Shown here: positions 13,901 through 28,640 of the stretch, piece after piece
Layout: every line of letters starts with the position of its first letter
How positions within the stretch are numbered: position 1 is the stretch's first letter
DNA from: Watersipora subatra
Lineage: Eukaryota > Bryozoa > Gymnolaemata > Cheilostomatida > Watersiporidae
Length of the DNA: 64,000 bases
Reading direction: 5' to 3'
Assembly: GCF_963576615.1 (NCBI RefSeq)
Contig: NC_088711.1
Span: 60,368,248 to 60,432,247, forward strand
The notes under the pieces: generated by a model
The model's input: the letters and a program-made list of their open reading frames with translations, nothing else
Databases searched by the model: none
What the model was told of the DNA's origin: nothing
Position numbers and translations under genes: made by a program

Positions 13901-16900
13901 GATCTCTGTTTAAACTTGAAGGGAGACAGGTGCTGATAATACTCTACTATTGATCTCTGTTTAAGCATGAAGAGTGACAGGTGCTGATAATACTCTACTA
14001 TTGATCTTTGTATAAACATGAAGGGTGACAGGTGCTGATAATCCTCTACTATTGATCTCTGTTGAACATGAAGGGTGACAGGTGCTGATAATACTCTACT
14101 ATTGATCTCTGTTTAAACATGAAGGGAGACAGGTGCTGATAATACTCTACTATTGATCTCTGTTTAAACATGAAGGGTGACAGGTGCTGATAATACTCTA
14201 CTATTGATCTCTGTTTAAACATGAAGGATGCCAGGTGCTGATAATACTCTACTGTTGATCTCTGTTTAAACATGAAGGGAGACAGGTGCTGATAATACTC
14301 TACTATTGATCTCTGTTTAAGCATGAAGAGTGACAGGTGCTGATAATACTCTACTATTGATCTTTGTATAAACATGAAGGGTGACAGGTGCTGATAATCC
14401 TCTACTATTGATCTCTGTTGAACATGAAGGGTGACAGGTGCTGATAATACTCTACTATTGATCTCTGTTTAAACATGAAGGGAGACAGGTGCTGATAATA
14501 CTCTACTATTGATCTCTGTTTAAGCATGAAGGTGACAGGTGCTGATAATACTCTACTATTGATCTCTGTTTAAGCTTGAAGAGTGAGAGGTGCTGATAAT
14601 CCTCTACTATTGATCTCTGTTTAAGCATGAAGAGTGACAGGTGCTGATAATCCTCTACTATTGATCTCTGTTTGAACATGAAGGGTGCCAGGTGCTGATA
14701 ATACTCTACTATTGATCTTTGTATAAACATGAAGGGTGCCAGGTACTGATAATACTCTACTATTGATCTCTGTATAAACATGAAGGGTGACAGGTGCTGA
14801 TAATACTTTACTATTGATCTCTGTTTAAGCATGAAGGGTGACAGGTGCTGATAATACTTTACTATTGATCTCTGTTTCAACATGAAGAGTGACAGGTGCT
14901 GATAATACTTTACTATTGATCTCTGTTTAAGCATGAAGGGTGCCAGGTGCTGATAATACTCTACTATTGATCTCTGTTTAAGCTTGAAGAGTGAGAGGTG
15001 CTGATAATCCTCTACTATTGATCTCTGTTTAAACATGAAGAGTGACAGGTGCTGATAATACTCTACTATTGATCTCTGTTTAAACATGAAGGGTGACAGG
15101 TGCTGATAATACTCTACTATTGATCTCTGTTTAAGCTTGAAGGGAGACAGGTGCTGATAATACTCTACTATTGATCTCTGTTTAAACATGAAGGGTGACC
15201 GGTGCTGATAATACTCTACTATTGATCTCTGTTTAAACATGAAGGGTGACAGGTGCTGATAATATTCTACTATTGATCTCTGTTTAAACATGAAGGGTGA
15301 CCGGTGCTGATAATACTCTACTATTGATCTCTGTTTAAACATGAAGGGTGACCGGTGCTGATAATACTCTACTATTGATCTCTGTTTAAACATGAAGGGT
15401 GACCGGTGCTGATAATACTCTACTATTGATCTCTGTTTAAACATGAAGGATGACAGGTGCTGATAATACTCTACTATTGATCTCTGTTTAAACATGAAGG
15501 GTGACCGGTGCTGATAATACTCTACTATTGATCTCTGTTTAAACATGAAGGGTGACAGGTGCTGATAATACTCTACTATTGATCTCTATTTAAACATGAA
15601 GGGTGACCGGTGCTGATAATACTCTACTATTGATCTCTGTTTAAACATGAAGAGTGACAGGTGCTGATAATACTCTACTATTGATCTCTGTTTAAACATG
15701 AAGGATGACAGGTACTGATAATACTCTACTATTGATCTCTGTTTAAACATGAAGGGTGACAGGTGCTGATAATACTCTACTATTGATCTCTGTTTAAACA
15801 TGAAGGGCGACAGGTGCTGATAATACTCTACTATTGATCTCTGTTTAAGCTTGAAGGGAGAAAGGTGCTGATAATACTCTACTATTGATCTCTGTTTAAA
15901 CATGAAGGATGACAGGTGCTGATAATCCTCTACTATTGATCTCTGTTTAAACATGAAGGGTGACAGGTGCTGATAATACTCTACTATTGATCTTTGTATA
16001 AACATGAAGGGTGCCAGGTGCTGATAATACTCTACTATTGATCTCTGTTTAAGCTTGAAGAGTGAGAGGTGCTGATAATCCTCTACTATTGATCTCTGTT
16101 TAAACATGAAGAGTGACAGGTGCTGATAATACTGTACTATTGATCTCTGTTGAACATGAAGGGTGACAGGTGCTGATAATACTCTACTATTGATCTCTGT
16201 TTAAGCTTGAAGGGAGAAAGGTGCTGATAATACTCTACTATTGATCTCTGTTTAAGCATGAAGAGTGACAGGTGCTAATAATACTCTACTATTGATCTCT
16301 GTTTAAGCTTGAAGGGAGAAAGGTGCTGATAATACTCTACTATTGATCTCTGTTTAAACATGAAGAGTGACAGGTGCTGATAATACTGTACTATTGATCT
16401 CTGTTGAACATGAAGGGTGACAGGTGCTGATAATACTCTACTATTGATCTCTGTTTAAGCTTGAAGGGAGAAAGGTGCTGATAATACTCTACTATTGATC
16501 TCTGTTTAAACATGAAGGGCGACAGGTGCTGATAATACTCTACTATTGATCTCTGTTTGAACATGAAGGATGCCAGGTGCTGATAATCCTCTACTATTGA
16601 TCTCTGTTTAAGCATGAAGAGTGACAGGTGCTGATAATACTCTACTATTGATCTCTGTTTAAACATGAAGGGTGACAGGTGCTGATAATACTCTACTATT
16701 GATCTCTGTTTAAACATGAAGAGTGACAGGTGCTAATAATACTCTACTATTGATCTCTGTTTAAACATGAAGGGTGACCGGTGCTGATAATACTCTACTA
16801 TTGATCTCTGTTTAAACATGAAGGGTGACAGGTGCTGATAATACTCTACTATTGATCTCTGTTTAAACATGAAGGGTGACATGGGCTGATAATACTCTAC
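10980..16900. repeat. Satellite domain C
   Basis: Marker variants are GAAGAGTGAC, TTTAAGCTTGAAG, ATAATCCTCT, ATACTTTACT and TTTCAACATG. The 50-bp units here have lost a different base from domain A: GTTTAAAC has become GTTGAAC, which also destroys the octamer palindrome. Boundaries are approximate. Confidence 0.6.
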
Positions 16901-19900
16901 TATTGATCTCTGTTTAAACATGAAGGGTGACAGGTGCTGATAATACTCTACTATTGATCTCTATTTAAACATGAATGGTGACAGGTGCTGATAATACTCT
17001 ACTATTGATCTCTGTTTAAACAAGAAGGGAGACAGGTGCTGATAATACTCTACTATTGGTCTCTGTTTAAGCTTGAAGGATGACCGGTGCTGATAATACT
17101 CTACTATTGATCTCTGTTTAAACATGAAGGGTGCCAGGTGCTGATAATACTCTACTATTGATCTCTATTTAAACGTGAAGGGTGACAGGTGCTGATAATA
17201 CTCTACTATTGATCTCTGTTTAAACATGAAGGGTGCCAGGTGCTGATAATACTCTACTATTGATCTCTGTTTAAACATGAAGGGTGACAGGTGCTGATAA
17301 TACTCTACTATTGATATCTGTTTAAACATGAAGGGTGACATGGGCTGATAATACTCTACTATTGATCTCTGTTTAAACATGAAGGGTGACAGGTGCTGAT
17401 AATACTCTACTATTGATCTCTATTTAAACATGAATGGTGACAGGTGCTGATAATACTCTACTATTGATCTCTGTTTAAACAAGAAGGGAGACAGGTGCTG
17501 ATAATACTCTACTATTGGTCTCTGTTTAAACATGAAGAGTGACAGGTGCTGATAATACTCTACTATTGATCTCTGTTGAACATGAAGGGTGACAGGTGCT
17601 GATAATACTCTACTATTGATCTCTGTTTAAACATGAAGGGTGACATGGGCTGAAAATACTCTACTATTGATCTCTGTTTAAACATGAAGAGTGACCAGTG
17701 CTGATAATACTCTACTATTGATCTCTGTTTAAACAAGAAGGGAGACAGGTGCTGATAATACTCTACTATTGGTCTCTGTTTAAACATGAAGGGTGACATG
17801 GGCTGATAATACTTTACTATTGATCTCTGTTTAAACATGAAGGGTGACAGGTGCTGATAATACTCTACTATTGATCTCTGTTTAAACATGAAGGGTGACA
17901 GGTACTGATAATACTCTACTATTGATCTCTATTTAAACATGAAGGGAGACAGGTGCTGATAATACTCTACTATTGATATCTGTTTAAACATGAAGGGTGA
18001 CAGGTGCTGATAATACTCTACTATTGATCTCTGTTTAAACATGAAGGGTGACAGGTGCTGATAATACTCTACTATTGATCTCTGTTTAAACATGAAGGGT
18101 GACAGGTGCTGATAATACTCTACTATTGATCTCTGTTTAAACATGAAGGGTGACCGGTGCTGATAATACTCTACTATTGATCTCTGTTTAAACATGAAGG
18201 GTGACAGGTGCTGATAATACTCTACTATTGATATCTGTTTAAACATGAAGGGTGACATGGGCTGATAATACTCTACTATTGATCTCTGTTTAAACGTGAA
18301 AGAAGACAGGTGCTGATAATACTCTACTATTGATCTCTGTTTAAGAATGAAGGGTGACAGGTGCTGATAATACTCTACTATTGATCTCTGTTTAAGAATG
18401 AAGGGTGACAGATGCTGATAATACTCTACTATTGATCTCTGTATAAACATGAAGAGTGACCGGTGCTGATAATACTCTACTATTGATCTCTGTTTAAACA
18501 TGAAGGGTGACCGGTGCTGATAATACTCTACTATTGATCTCTGTTTAAACATGAAGGGTGACAGGTGCTGATAATACTCTACTATTGATATCTGTTTAAA
18601 CATGAAGGGTGACATGGGCTGATAATACTCTACTATTGATCTCTGTTTAAACATGAAGGGTGACAGGTGCTGATAATACTCTACTATTGATCTCTATTTA
18701 AACATGAATGGTGACAGGTGCTGATAATACTCTACTATTGATCTCTGTTTAAACAAGAAGGGAGACAGGTGCTGATAATACTCTACTATTGGTCTCTGTT
18801 TAAACATGAAGGGTGACATGGGCTGATAATACTCTACTATTGATCTCTGTTTAAACATGAAGGGTGACAGGTGCTGATAATACTCTACTATTGATCTCTA
18901 TTTAAACATGAATGGTGACAGGTGCTGATAATACTCTACTATTGATATCTGTTTAAACATGAAGGGTGACATGGGCTGATAATACTCTACTATTGATCTC
19001 TGTTTAAACATGAAGGGTGACAGGTGCTGATAATACTCTACTATTGATCTCTATTTAAACATGAATGGTGACAGGTGCTGATAATACTCTACTATTGATC
19101 TCTGTTTAAACAAGAAGGGAGACAGGTGCTGATAATACTCTACTATTGGTCTCTGTTTAAACATGAAGGGTGACATGGGCTGATAATACTCTACTATTGA
19201 TCTCTGTTTAAACATGAAGGGTGACAGATGCTGATAATACTCTACTATTGATCTCTGTTTAAACATGAAGGGTGACAGGTGCTGATAATACTCTACTATT
19301 GATCTCTGTTTAAACATGAAGGGTGACAGGTGCTGATAATACTCTACTATTGATCTCTGTTTAAACATGAAGGGTGACAGGTGCTGATAATACTCTACTA
19401 TTGATATCTGTTTAAACATGAAGGGTGACATGGGCTGATAATACTCTACTATTGATCTCTGTTTAAACATGAAGGGTGACAGGTGCTGATAATACTCTAC
19501 TATTGATCTCTATTTAAACATGAATGGTGACAGGTGCTGATAATACTCTACTATTGATCTCTGTTTAAACAAGAAGGGAGACAGGTGCTGATAATACTCT
19601 ACTATTGGTCTCTGTTTAAACATGAAGGGTGACATGGGCTGATAATAGTCTACTATTGATCTCTGTTTAAACATGAAGGGTGACAGGTGCTGATAATACT
19701 CTACTATTGATCTCTATTTAAACATGAATGGTGACAGGTGCTGATAATACTCTACTATTGATCTCTGTTTAAACATGAAGGGTGACAGGTGCTGATAATA
19801 CTCTACTATTGATCTCTGTTTAAACATGAAGGGTGACAGGTGCTGATAATACTCTACTATTGATCTCTATTTAAACATGAATGGTGACAGGTGCTGATAA

Positions 19901-20860
19901 TACTCTACTATTGATCTCTGTTTAAACAAGAAGGGAGACAGGTGCTGATAATACTCTACTATTGGTCTCTGTTTAAACATGAAGGGCGACAGGTGCTGAT
20001 AATACTCTACTATTGATCTCTGTTTGAACATGAAGGGCGACAGGTGCTGATAATACTCTACTATTGATCTCTGTTTGAACATGAAGGGTGACAGGTGCTG
20101 ATAATACTCTACTATTGATCTCTGTTTGAACATGAAGGGTGACAGGTGCTGATAATACTCTACTATTGATCTCTGTTTGAACATGAAGGGTGACAGGTGC
20201 TGATAATACTCTACTATTGATCTCTGTTTGAACATGAAGGGTGACAGGTGCTGATAATACTCTACTATTGATCTCTGTTTAAACATGAAGGGTGACAGGT
20301 GCTGATAATACTCTACTATTGATCTCTATTTAAACATGAATGGTGACAGCTGCTAATAATATTCTACTATTGATTTCTGTTTAAACGTGAAGGGTGACAG
20401 GTGCTGATAATACTCTACTATTGATCTCTGTTTAAACATGAAGGGCGACAGGTGCTGATAATACTCTACTATTGATCTCTGTTTGAACATGAAGGGTGAC
20501 AGGTGCTGATAATACTCTACTATTGATCTCTGTTTAAACATGAAGGGTGACAGGTGCTGATAATACTCTACTATTGATCTCTATTTAAACATGAAGGATG
20601 ACAGGTGCTGATAATACTCTACTATTGATCTCTGTTTAAACATGAAGGGCGACAGGTGCTGATAATACTCTACTATTGATCTCTGTTTGAACATGAAGGG
20701 TGACAGGTGCTGATAATACTCTACTATTGATCTCTGTTTGAACATGAAGGGTGACAGGTGCTGATAATACTCTACTATTGATCTCTGTTTAAACATGAAG
20801 GGTGACAGGTGCTGATAATACTCTACTATTGATCTCTATTTAAACATGAATGGTGACAGC
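16900..20860. repeat. Satellite domain D with 816-bp higher-order repeat
   Basis: Units carrying GACATGGGCTGAT, AACAAGAAGGGAG and TTTAAACATGAATGG recur in a fixed order. Three minus-frame blocks have edges at 18654, 19470 and 20286, exactly 816 bp (16 units) apart. This shows a higher-order unit of about 16 monomers, imperfectly kept. Confidence 0.6.
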
Positions 20861-23800
20861 TGCTAATAATATTCTACTATTGATTTCTGTTTAAACGTGA
20901 AGGGTGACAGGTGCTGATAATACTCTACTATTGATCTCTGTTTAAACGTGAAGGGTGACAGATGCTAATAATACTCTACTATTGATCTCTGTTTAAACAT
21001 GAAGGGTGACGGGTGCTGATAATACTCTACTATTGATCTCTGTTGAACATGAAGGGTGACAGGTGCTAATAATACTCTACTATTGATCTCTATTTAAACA
21101 TGAAGGGTGACAGGTGTTGATAATACTCTACTATTGATCTCTGTTTAAACATGAAGGGTGACAGCCGCTAATAATATTCTACTATTGATCTCTGTTTAAG
21201 CATGAAGAGTGACAGGTGCTGATAATACTCTACTATTGATCTCTGTTTAAACAAGAAGGGAGACATGGGCTGATAATACTCTACTATTGATCTCTGTTTA
21301 AACTTGAAGGGTGACAGGTGCTGATAATACTCTACTATTGATCTCTGTTTAAACATGAAGAGTGACAGGTGCTGATAATACTCTACTATTGATCTCTATT
21401 TAAACATGAAGAGTGACAGGTGCTGATAATACTCTACTATTGATCTCTGTTTAAACATGAAGGATGCCAGGTGCTGATAATACTCTACTATTGATCTCTA
21501 TTTAAACAAGAAGGGAGACATGGGCTGATAATACTCTACTATTGATCTCTGTTTAAACATGAAGGATGCCAGGTGCTGATAATACTCTACTATTGATCTC
21601 TGTTTAAACATGAAGGATGACAGGTGCTGATAATACTCTACTATTGATTTCTGTTTAAACATGAAGGGCGACCAGTGCTGATAATACTCTACTATTGATC
21701 TCTGTTTAAACATGAAGGGTGACAGGTGCTAATAATACTCTACTATTGATCTTTGTATAAACATGAAGGGTGACAGGTGCTAATAATACTCTACTATTGA
21801 TCTCTGTTTAAGCTTGAAGGGAGACAGGTGCTGATAATACTCTACTATTGATCTCTGTTTAAGCATGAAGGATGACAGGTGCTGATAATACTCTACTATT
21901 GATCTCTGTTTAAACAAGAAGGGAGACAGGTGCTGATAATACTCTACTATTGATCTCTGTTTAAACATGAAGGGTGACAGGTGCTGATAATACTCTACTA
22001 TTGATCTCTGTTTAAACATGAAGGGTGACAGGTGCTGATAATCCTCTACTATTGATCTCTGTTTAAACAAGAAGGGTGACAGGTGCTGATAATACTCTAC
22101 TATTGATCTCTGTTTAAACATGAAGGGTGACAGGTACTGATAATACTCTACTATTGATCTCTGTTTAAACATGAAGGATGACAGGTGCTGATAATACTCT
22201 ACTATTGATCTCTGTTTAAACAAGAAGGGTGACAGGTGCTGATAATACTCTACTATTGATCTCTGTTTAAACATGAAGGGTGACAGGTACTGATAATACT
22301 CTACTATTGATCTCTGTTTAAACATGAAGGATGACAGGTGCTGATAATACTCTACTATTGATCTCTGTTTAAACAAGAAGGGTGACAGGTGCTGATAATA
22401 CTCTACTATTGATCTCTGTTTAAACATGAAGGGTGACAGGTGCTGATAATACTCTACTATTGATCTCTGTTTAAACATGAAGGGTGACAGGTGCTGATAA
22501 TACTCTACTATTGATCTCTGTTTAAACATGAAGGGTGACAGGTGCTAATAATACTCTACTATTGATCTTTGTATAAACATGAAGGGAGACAGGTGCTGAT
22601 AATACTCTACTATTGATCTCTATTTAAGCATGAAGGATGACAGGTGCTGATAATACTCTACTATTGATCTCTATTTAAACATGAAGGGTGACAGGTGCTG
22701 ATAATACTCTACTATTGATCTCTGTTTAAGCATGAAGGGTGACAGGTGCTGATAATACTCTACTATTGATCTCCGTTTAAACATGAAGGGTGACAGGTGC
22801 TAATAATACTCTACTATTGATCTTTGTATAAACATGAAGGGAGACAGGTGCTGATAATACTCTACTATTGATCTCTATTTAAGCATGAAGGATGACAGGT
22901 GCTGATAATACTCTACTATTGATCTCTGTTTAAACATGAAGAGTGACAGGTGCTGATAATACTCTACTATTGATCTCTGTTTAAACATGAAGGGTGACAG
23001 GTGCTGATAATACTCTACTATTGATCTCCGTTTAAACAAGAAGGGAGACATGGGCTGATAATACTCTACTATTGATCTCTGTTTAAACTTGAAGGGTGAC
23101 AGGTGCTGATAATACTCTACTATTGATCTCTGTTTAAACATGAAGGGTGACAGGTGCTAATAATACTCTACTATTGATCTTTGTATAAACATGAAGGGAG
23201 ACAGGTGCTGATAATACTCTACTATTGATCTCTATTTAAGCATGAAGGATGACAGGTGCTGATAATACTCTACTATTGATCTCTATTTAAACATGAAGGG
23301 TGACAGGTGCTGATAATACTCTACTATTGATCTCTGTTTAAGCATGAAGGGTGACAGGTGCTGATAATACTCTACTATTGATCTCCGTTTAAACATGAAG
23401 GGTGACAGGTGCTAATAATACTCTACTATTGATCTCTATTTAAACATGAAGGGTGACTGGTGCTGATAATACTCTACTATTGATCTCTGTATAAACATGA
23501 AGGGAGACAGCTGCTAATAATATTCTACTATTGATTTCTGTTTAAACGTGAAGGGTGACAGGTGCTGATAATACTCTACTATTGATCTCTGTTTAAACGT
23601 GAAGGGTGACAGATGCTAATAATACTCTACTATTGATCTCTGTTTAAACATGAAGGGTGACGGGTGCTGATAATACTCTACTATTGATCTCTGTTGAACA
23701 TGAAGGGTGACAGGTGCTAATAATACTCTACTATTGATCTCTATTTAAACATGAAGGGTGACAGGTGTTGATAATACTCTACTATTGATCTCTGTTTAAA

Positions 23801-26800
23801 CATGAAGGGTGACAGCCGCTAATAATATTCTACTATTGATCTCTGTTTAAGCATGAAGAGTGACAGGTGCTGATAATACTCTACTATTGATCTCTGTTTA
23901 AACAAGAAGGGAGACATGGGCTGATAATACTCTACTATTGATCTCTGTTTAAACTTGAAGGGTGACAGGTGCTGATAATACTCTACTATTGATCTCTGTT
24001 TAAACATGAAGAGTGACAGGTGCTGATAATACTCTACTATTGATCTCTATTTAAACAAGAAGGGAGACATGGGCTGATAATACTCTACTATTGATCTCTG
24101 TTTAAACTTGAAGGGTGACAGGTGCTGATAATACTCTACTATTGATCTCTGTTTAAACATGAAGGATGCCAGGTGCTGATAATACTCTACTATTGATCTC
24201 TATTTAAACAAGAAGGGAGACATGGGCTGATAATACTCTACTATTGATCTCTGTTTAAACATGAAGGATGCCAGGTGCTGATAATACTCTACTATTGATC
24301 TCTGTTTAAACATGAAGGATGACAGGTGCTGATAATACTCTACTATTGATTTCTGTTTAAACATGAAGGGCGACCAGTGCTGATAATACTCTACTATTGA
24401 TCTCTGTTTAAACATGAAGGGTGCCAGGTGCTAATAATACTCTACTATTGATCTTTGTATAAACATGAAGGGTGACAGGTGCTAATAATACTCTACTATT
24501 GATCTCTGTTTAAGCTTGAAGGGAGACAGGTGCTGATAATACTCTACTATTGATCTCTGTTTAAGCATGAAGGATGACAGGTGCTGATAATACTCTACTA
24601 TTGATCTCTGTTTAAACAAGAAGGGAGACAGGTGCTGATAATACTCTACTATTGATCTCTGTTTAAACATGAAGGGTGACAGGTGCTGATAATCCTCTAC
24701 TATTGATCTCTGTTTAAACATGAAGGGTGACAGGTGCTGATAATCCTCTACTATTGATCTCTGTTTAAACAAGAAGGGTGACAGGTGCTGATAATACTCT
24801 ACTATTGATCTCTGTTTAAACATGAAGGGTGACAGGTACTGATAATACTCTACTATTGATCTCTGTTTAAACATGAAGGATGACAGGTGCTGATAATACT
24901 CTACTATTGATCTCTGTTTAAACAAGAAGGGTGACAGGTGCTGATAATCCTCTACTATTGATCTCTGTTTAAACAAGAAGGGTGACAGGTGCTGATAATA
25001 CTCTACTATTGATCTCTGTTTAAACATGAAGGGTGACAGGTACTGATAATACTCTACTATTGATCTCTGTTTAAACATGAAGGATGACAGGTGCTGATAA
25101 TACTCTACTATTGATCTCTGTTTAAACATGAAGGATGACAGGTGCTGATAATACTCTACTATTGATCTCTGTTTAAACAAGAAGGGTGACAGGTGCTGAT
25201 AATACTCTACTATTGATCTCTGTTTAAACATGAAGGGTGACAGGTGCTGATAATACTCTACTATTGATCTCTGTTTAAACATGAAGGGTGACAGGTGCTG
25301 ATAATACTCTACTATTGATCTCTGTTTAAACATGAAGGGTGCCAGGTGCTGATAATACTCTACTATTGATCTCTGTTTAAACATGAAGGGTGACAGGTGC
25401 TGATAATCCTCTACTATTGATCTCTGTTTAAACATGAAGGGTGACAGGTGCTGATAATCCTCTACTATTGATCTCTGTTTAAACAAGAAGGGTGACAGGT
25501 GCTGATAATACTCTACTATTGATCTCTGTTTAAACATGAAGGGTGACAGGTACTGATAATACTCTACTATTGATCTCTGTTTAAACATGAAGGATGACAG
25601 GTGCTGATAATACTCTACTATTGATCTCTGTTTAAACAAGAAGGGTGACAGGTGCTGATAATACTCTACTATTGATCTCTGTTTAAACATGAAGGGTGCC
25701 AGGTGCTGATAATACTCTACTATTGATCTCTATTTAAACATGAAGGGTGACAGGTGCTGATAATACTCTACTATTGATCTCTGTTTAAACATGAAGGGTG
25801 ACAGGTGCTGATAATACTCTACTATTGATCTCTGTTTAAACATGAAGAGTGACAGGTGCTAATAATACTCTACTGTTGATCTCTGTTTGAACATGAAGGG
25901 TGCCAGATGCTGATAATACTCTACTATTGATCTCTATTTAAACATGAAGGGTGACAGGTGCTGATAATACTCTACTATTGATCTCTGTTTAAACATGAAG
26001 GGTGACAGGTGCTGATAATACTCTACTATTGATCTCTGTTTAAACATGAAGGGTGCCAGGTGCTGATAATACTCTACTATTGATCTCTATTTAAACATGA
26101 AGGGTGACAGGTGCTGATAATACTCTACTATTGATCTCTGTTTAAACATGAAGAGTGACAGGTGCTGATAATACTCTACTATTGATCTCTGTTTAAACGT
26201 GAAGGGTGACAGGTGCTGATAATACTCTACTATTGATCTCTGTTTAAACATGAAGGATGACAGGTGCTGATAATACTCTACTATTGATCTCTGTTTAAAC
26301 ATGAAGGGTGACAGGTGCTAATAATACTCTACTATTGATCTTTGTATAAACATGAAGGGAGACAGGTGCTGATAATACTCTACTATTGATCTCTATTTAA
26401 GCATGAAGGATGACAGGTGCTGATAATACTCTACTATTGATCTCTATTTAAACATGAAGGGTGACAGGTGCTGATAATACTCTACTATTGATCTCTGTTT
26501 AAGCATGAAGGGTGACAGGTGCTGATAATACTCTACTATTGATCTCCGTTTAAACATGAAGGGTGACAGGTGCTAATAATACTCTACTATTGATCTTTGT
26601 ATAAACATGAAGGGAGACAGGTGCTGATAATACTCTACTATTGATCTCTATTTAAGCATGAAGGATGACAGGTGCTGATAATACTCTACTATTGATCTCT
26701 GTTTAAACATGAAGAGTGACAGGTGCTGATAATACTCTACTATTGATCTCTGTTTAAACATGAAGGGTGACAGGTGCTGATAATACTCTACTATTGATCT

Positions 26801-28165
26801 CCGTTTAAACATGAAGGGTGACAGGTGCTGATAATACTCTACTATTGATCTCTATTTAAGCATGAAGGATGACAGGTGCTGATAATACTCTACTATTGAT
26901 CTCTATTTAAGCATGAAGGATGCCAGGTGCTGATAATACTCTACTATTGATCTCCGTTTAAACATGAAGGGTGACAGGTGCTAATAATACTTTACTATTG
27001 ATCTCTGTTTAAACATGAAGGGTGCCAGGTGCTGATAATACTCTACTATTGATCTCTATTTAAACATGAAGGGTGACAGGTGCTGATAATACTCTACTAT
27101 TGATCTCCGTTTAAACATGAAGGGTGACAGGTGCTAATAATACTCTACTATTGATCTTTGTATAAACATGAAGGGAGACAGGTGCTGATAATACTCTACT
27201 ATTGATCTCTATTTAAGCATGAAGGGAGACAGGTGCTGATAATACTCTACTATTGATCTCTATTTAAGCATGAAGGGTGACAGGTGCTGATAATACTCTA
27301 CTATTGATCTCTGTTTAAACATGAAGAGTGACAGGTGCTGATAATACTCTAGTATTGATCTCTGTTTAAGCATGAAGGGTGACAGGTGCTGATAATACTC
27401 TACTATTGATCTCTGTTTAAACATGAAGGGTGACAGGTGCTGATAATCCTCTACTATTGATCTCTGTTTAAACATGAAGGGTGACAGGTGCTGATAATAC
27501 TCTACTATTGATCTCTGTTTAAACATGAAGGGTGACGGGTGCTGATAATACTCTACTATTGATCTCTGTTTAAACATGAAGGATGACAGGTGCTAATAAT
27601 ACTCTACTATTGATCTCTGTTGAACATGAAGGGTGACAGGTGCTGATAATACTCTACTATTGATCTCTGTTTAAACATGAAGGGTGACAGGTGCTGATAA
27701 TCCTCTACTATTGATCTCTGTTTAAACTTGAAGGGTGACAGGTGCTAATAATACTCTACTATTGATTTCTGTTTAAACTTGAAGGGAGACAGGTGCTAAT
27801 AATACTCTACTATTGATCTCTATTTAAACATGAAGGGTGACCGGTGCTGATAATACTCTACTATTGTTTTCTGTTTGAACATGAAGGGTGACAGGTGCTG
27901 ATAATACTCTACTATCGATCTCTGTTTAAACATGAAGGGTGACAGCCGCTAATAATACTCTACTATTGATCTCTGTTTAAACATGAAGGGTGACAGGTGC
28001 TGATAATACTCTACTATTGATATCTGTTTAAACATGAAGGGTGACAGGTGCTGATAATACTCTACTATTGATCTCTGTTTAAACATGAAGGTGACAGGTG
28101 CTAATAATACTCTACTATTGATCTCTGTTTAAACATGAAGGGTGACAGGTGCTGATAACACTTCA
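20857..28165. repeat. Satellite domain E with ~2.65-kb segment duplication
   Basis: The stretch beginning at 20857 (CAGCTGCTAATAATATTCTA) is repeated from 23508 at an offset of 2651 bp, about 52 units. Variant order matches over many units, for example 21168-21356 and 23819-24007. The offset grows to 2702 bp after about 21400, so one extra unit was gained in one copy. Another block marked by CTTTGTATAAACATGAAGGG recurs at about 22560, 22820, 23180, 26340, 26600 and 27150. Confidence 0.65.
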
Positions 28166-28492
28166 CTATATCAAAATACATTAAATGTTATCAATGCTGA
28201 TATGTTGCCCTAACAAACTGAAGCTATGAAGACCATCTTTGATTTAGTGACGACTCTAACAGGAAGGACTATGGTATATAGGTTAGAGCACCACATATAC
28301 AACACGTTGGCTGAAATTTGTGTATCAGTAGGATGCCACAAAAAAACACCCAGTCCTTATATAAATGTTTATGCTATCAGTTCAGCGAACACACATTCCT
28401 AGCTACCCGTACATGTAGGAAAATAACCATATAAGAAACTTGAAGTTATTTTCTCACTGATCGGTAAAAGTAGATAACTCATCAATACATAC

Positions 28493-28640
28493 ATTGACAG
28501 CGATAGGTGTATGGGATGTTACTGCAGCTACCTTGTGCTCTACCAGGTAAAACATGTACTTGTCATAAAGTAGGTGTATGAGATGAAAGGAACCAAAGGA
28601 TGCAGCACTGCGTAACACCAGGTCTCGAATCATCATGGAA
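28493..28640 (-). CDS. RFX-family transcription factor, single internal exon
   Basis: This 148-bp minus-strand exon encodes a peptide including MMIRDLVLRSAASFGSFHLI and HLLYDKYMFYLVEHK. I recognise it as the conserved C-terminal region of the RFX1/2/3 group, winged-helix regulators of ciliary and other genes. A pyrimidine-rich acceptor ending in AACAG precedes it (AG at 28642-28641) and a GTATGT donor follows at 28492. The open frame extends on both sides, but the flanking translation is not RFX-like and is probably intron. No other RFX exon was recognised in the window. The neighbouring exons would lie beyond the satellite (3') and beyond or within the unassigned DNA to the right (5'). It could be a live exon or a fragment. 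Family recognition is from memory of the family, not a search. Confidence 0.75.

Larger units (their letters stand above)
1..28165. repeat. Satellite array, 51-bp unit, about 550 copies
   Basis: A head-to-tail array fills the first 28 kb and runs off the left edge of the window. The unit reads GGGTGACAGGTGCTGATAAT, then ACTCTACTATTGATCTCTGT, then TTAAACATGAA (51 bp). A 50-bp form lacking one base is common. Most units contain the 8-bp palindrome GTTTAAAC. Because 51 is 17 codons, one minus-strand frame stays open over many units and gives 17-residue repeat peptides. The other frames carry stops, and most unit differences change the peptide, so I see no sign of protein selection. The right edge decays at 28159-28165, where the unit becomes ATAACACTTC and then unique DNA. 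No spacers separate the units, so this is not a CRISPR array. Confidence 0.97.

Noticed and set aside
1..28165. CRISPR array
   Set aside because: Units are directly adjacent, with no unique spacers, in a eukaryotic context.
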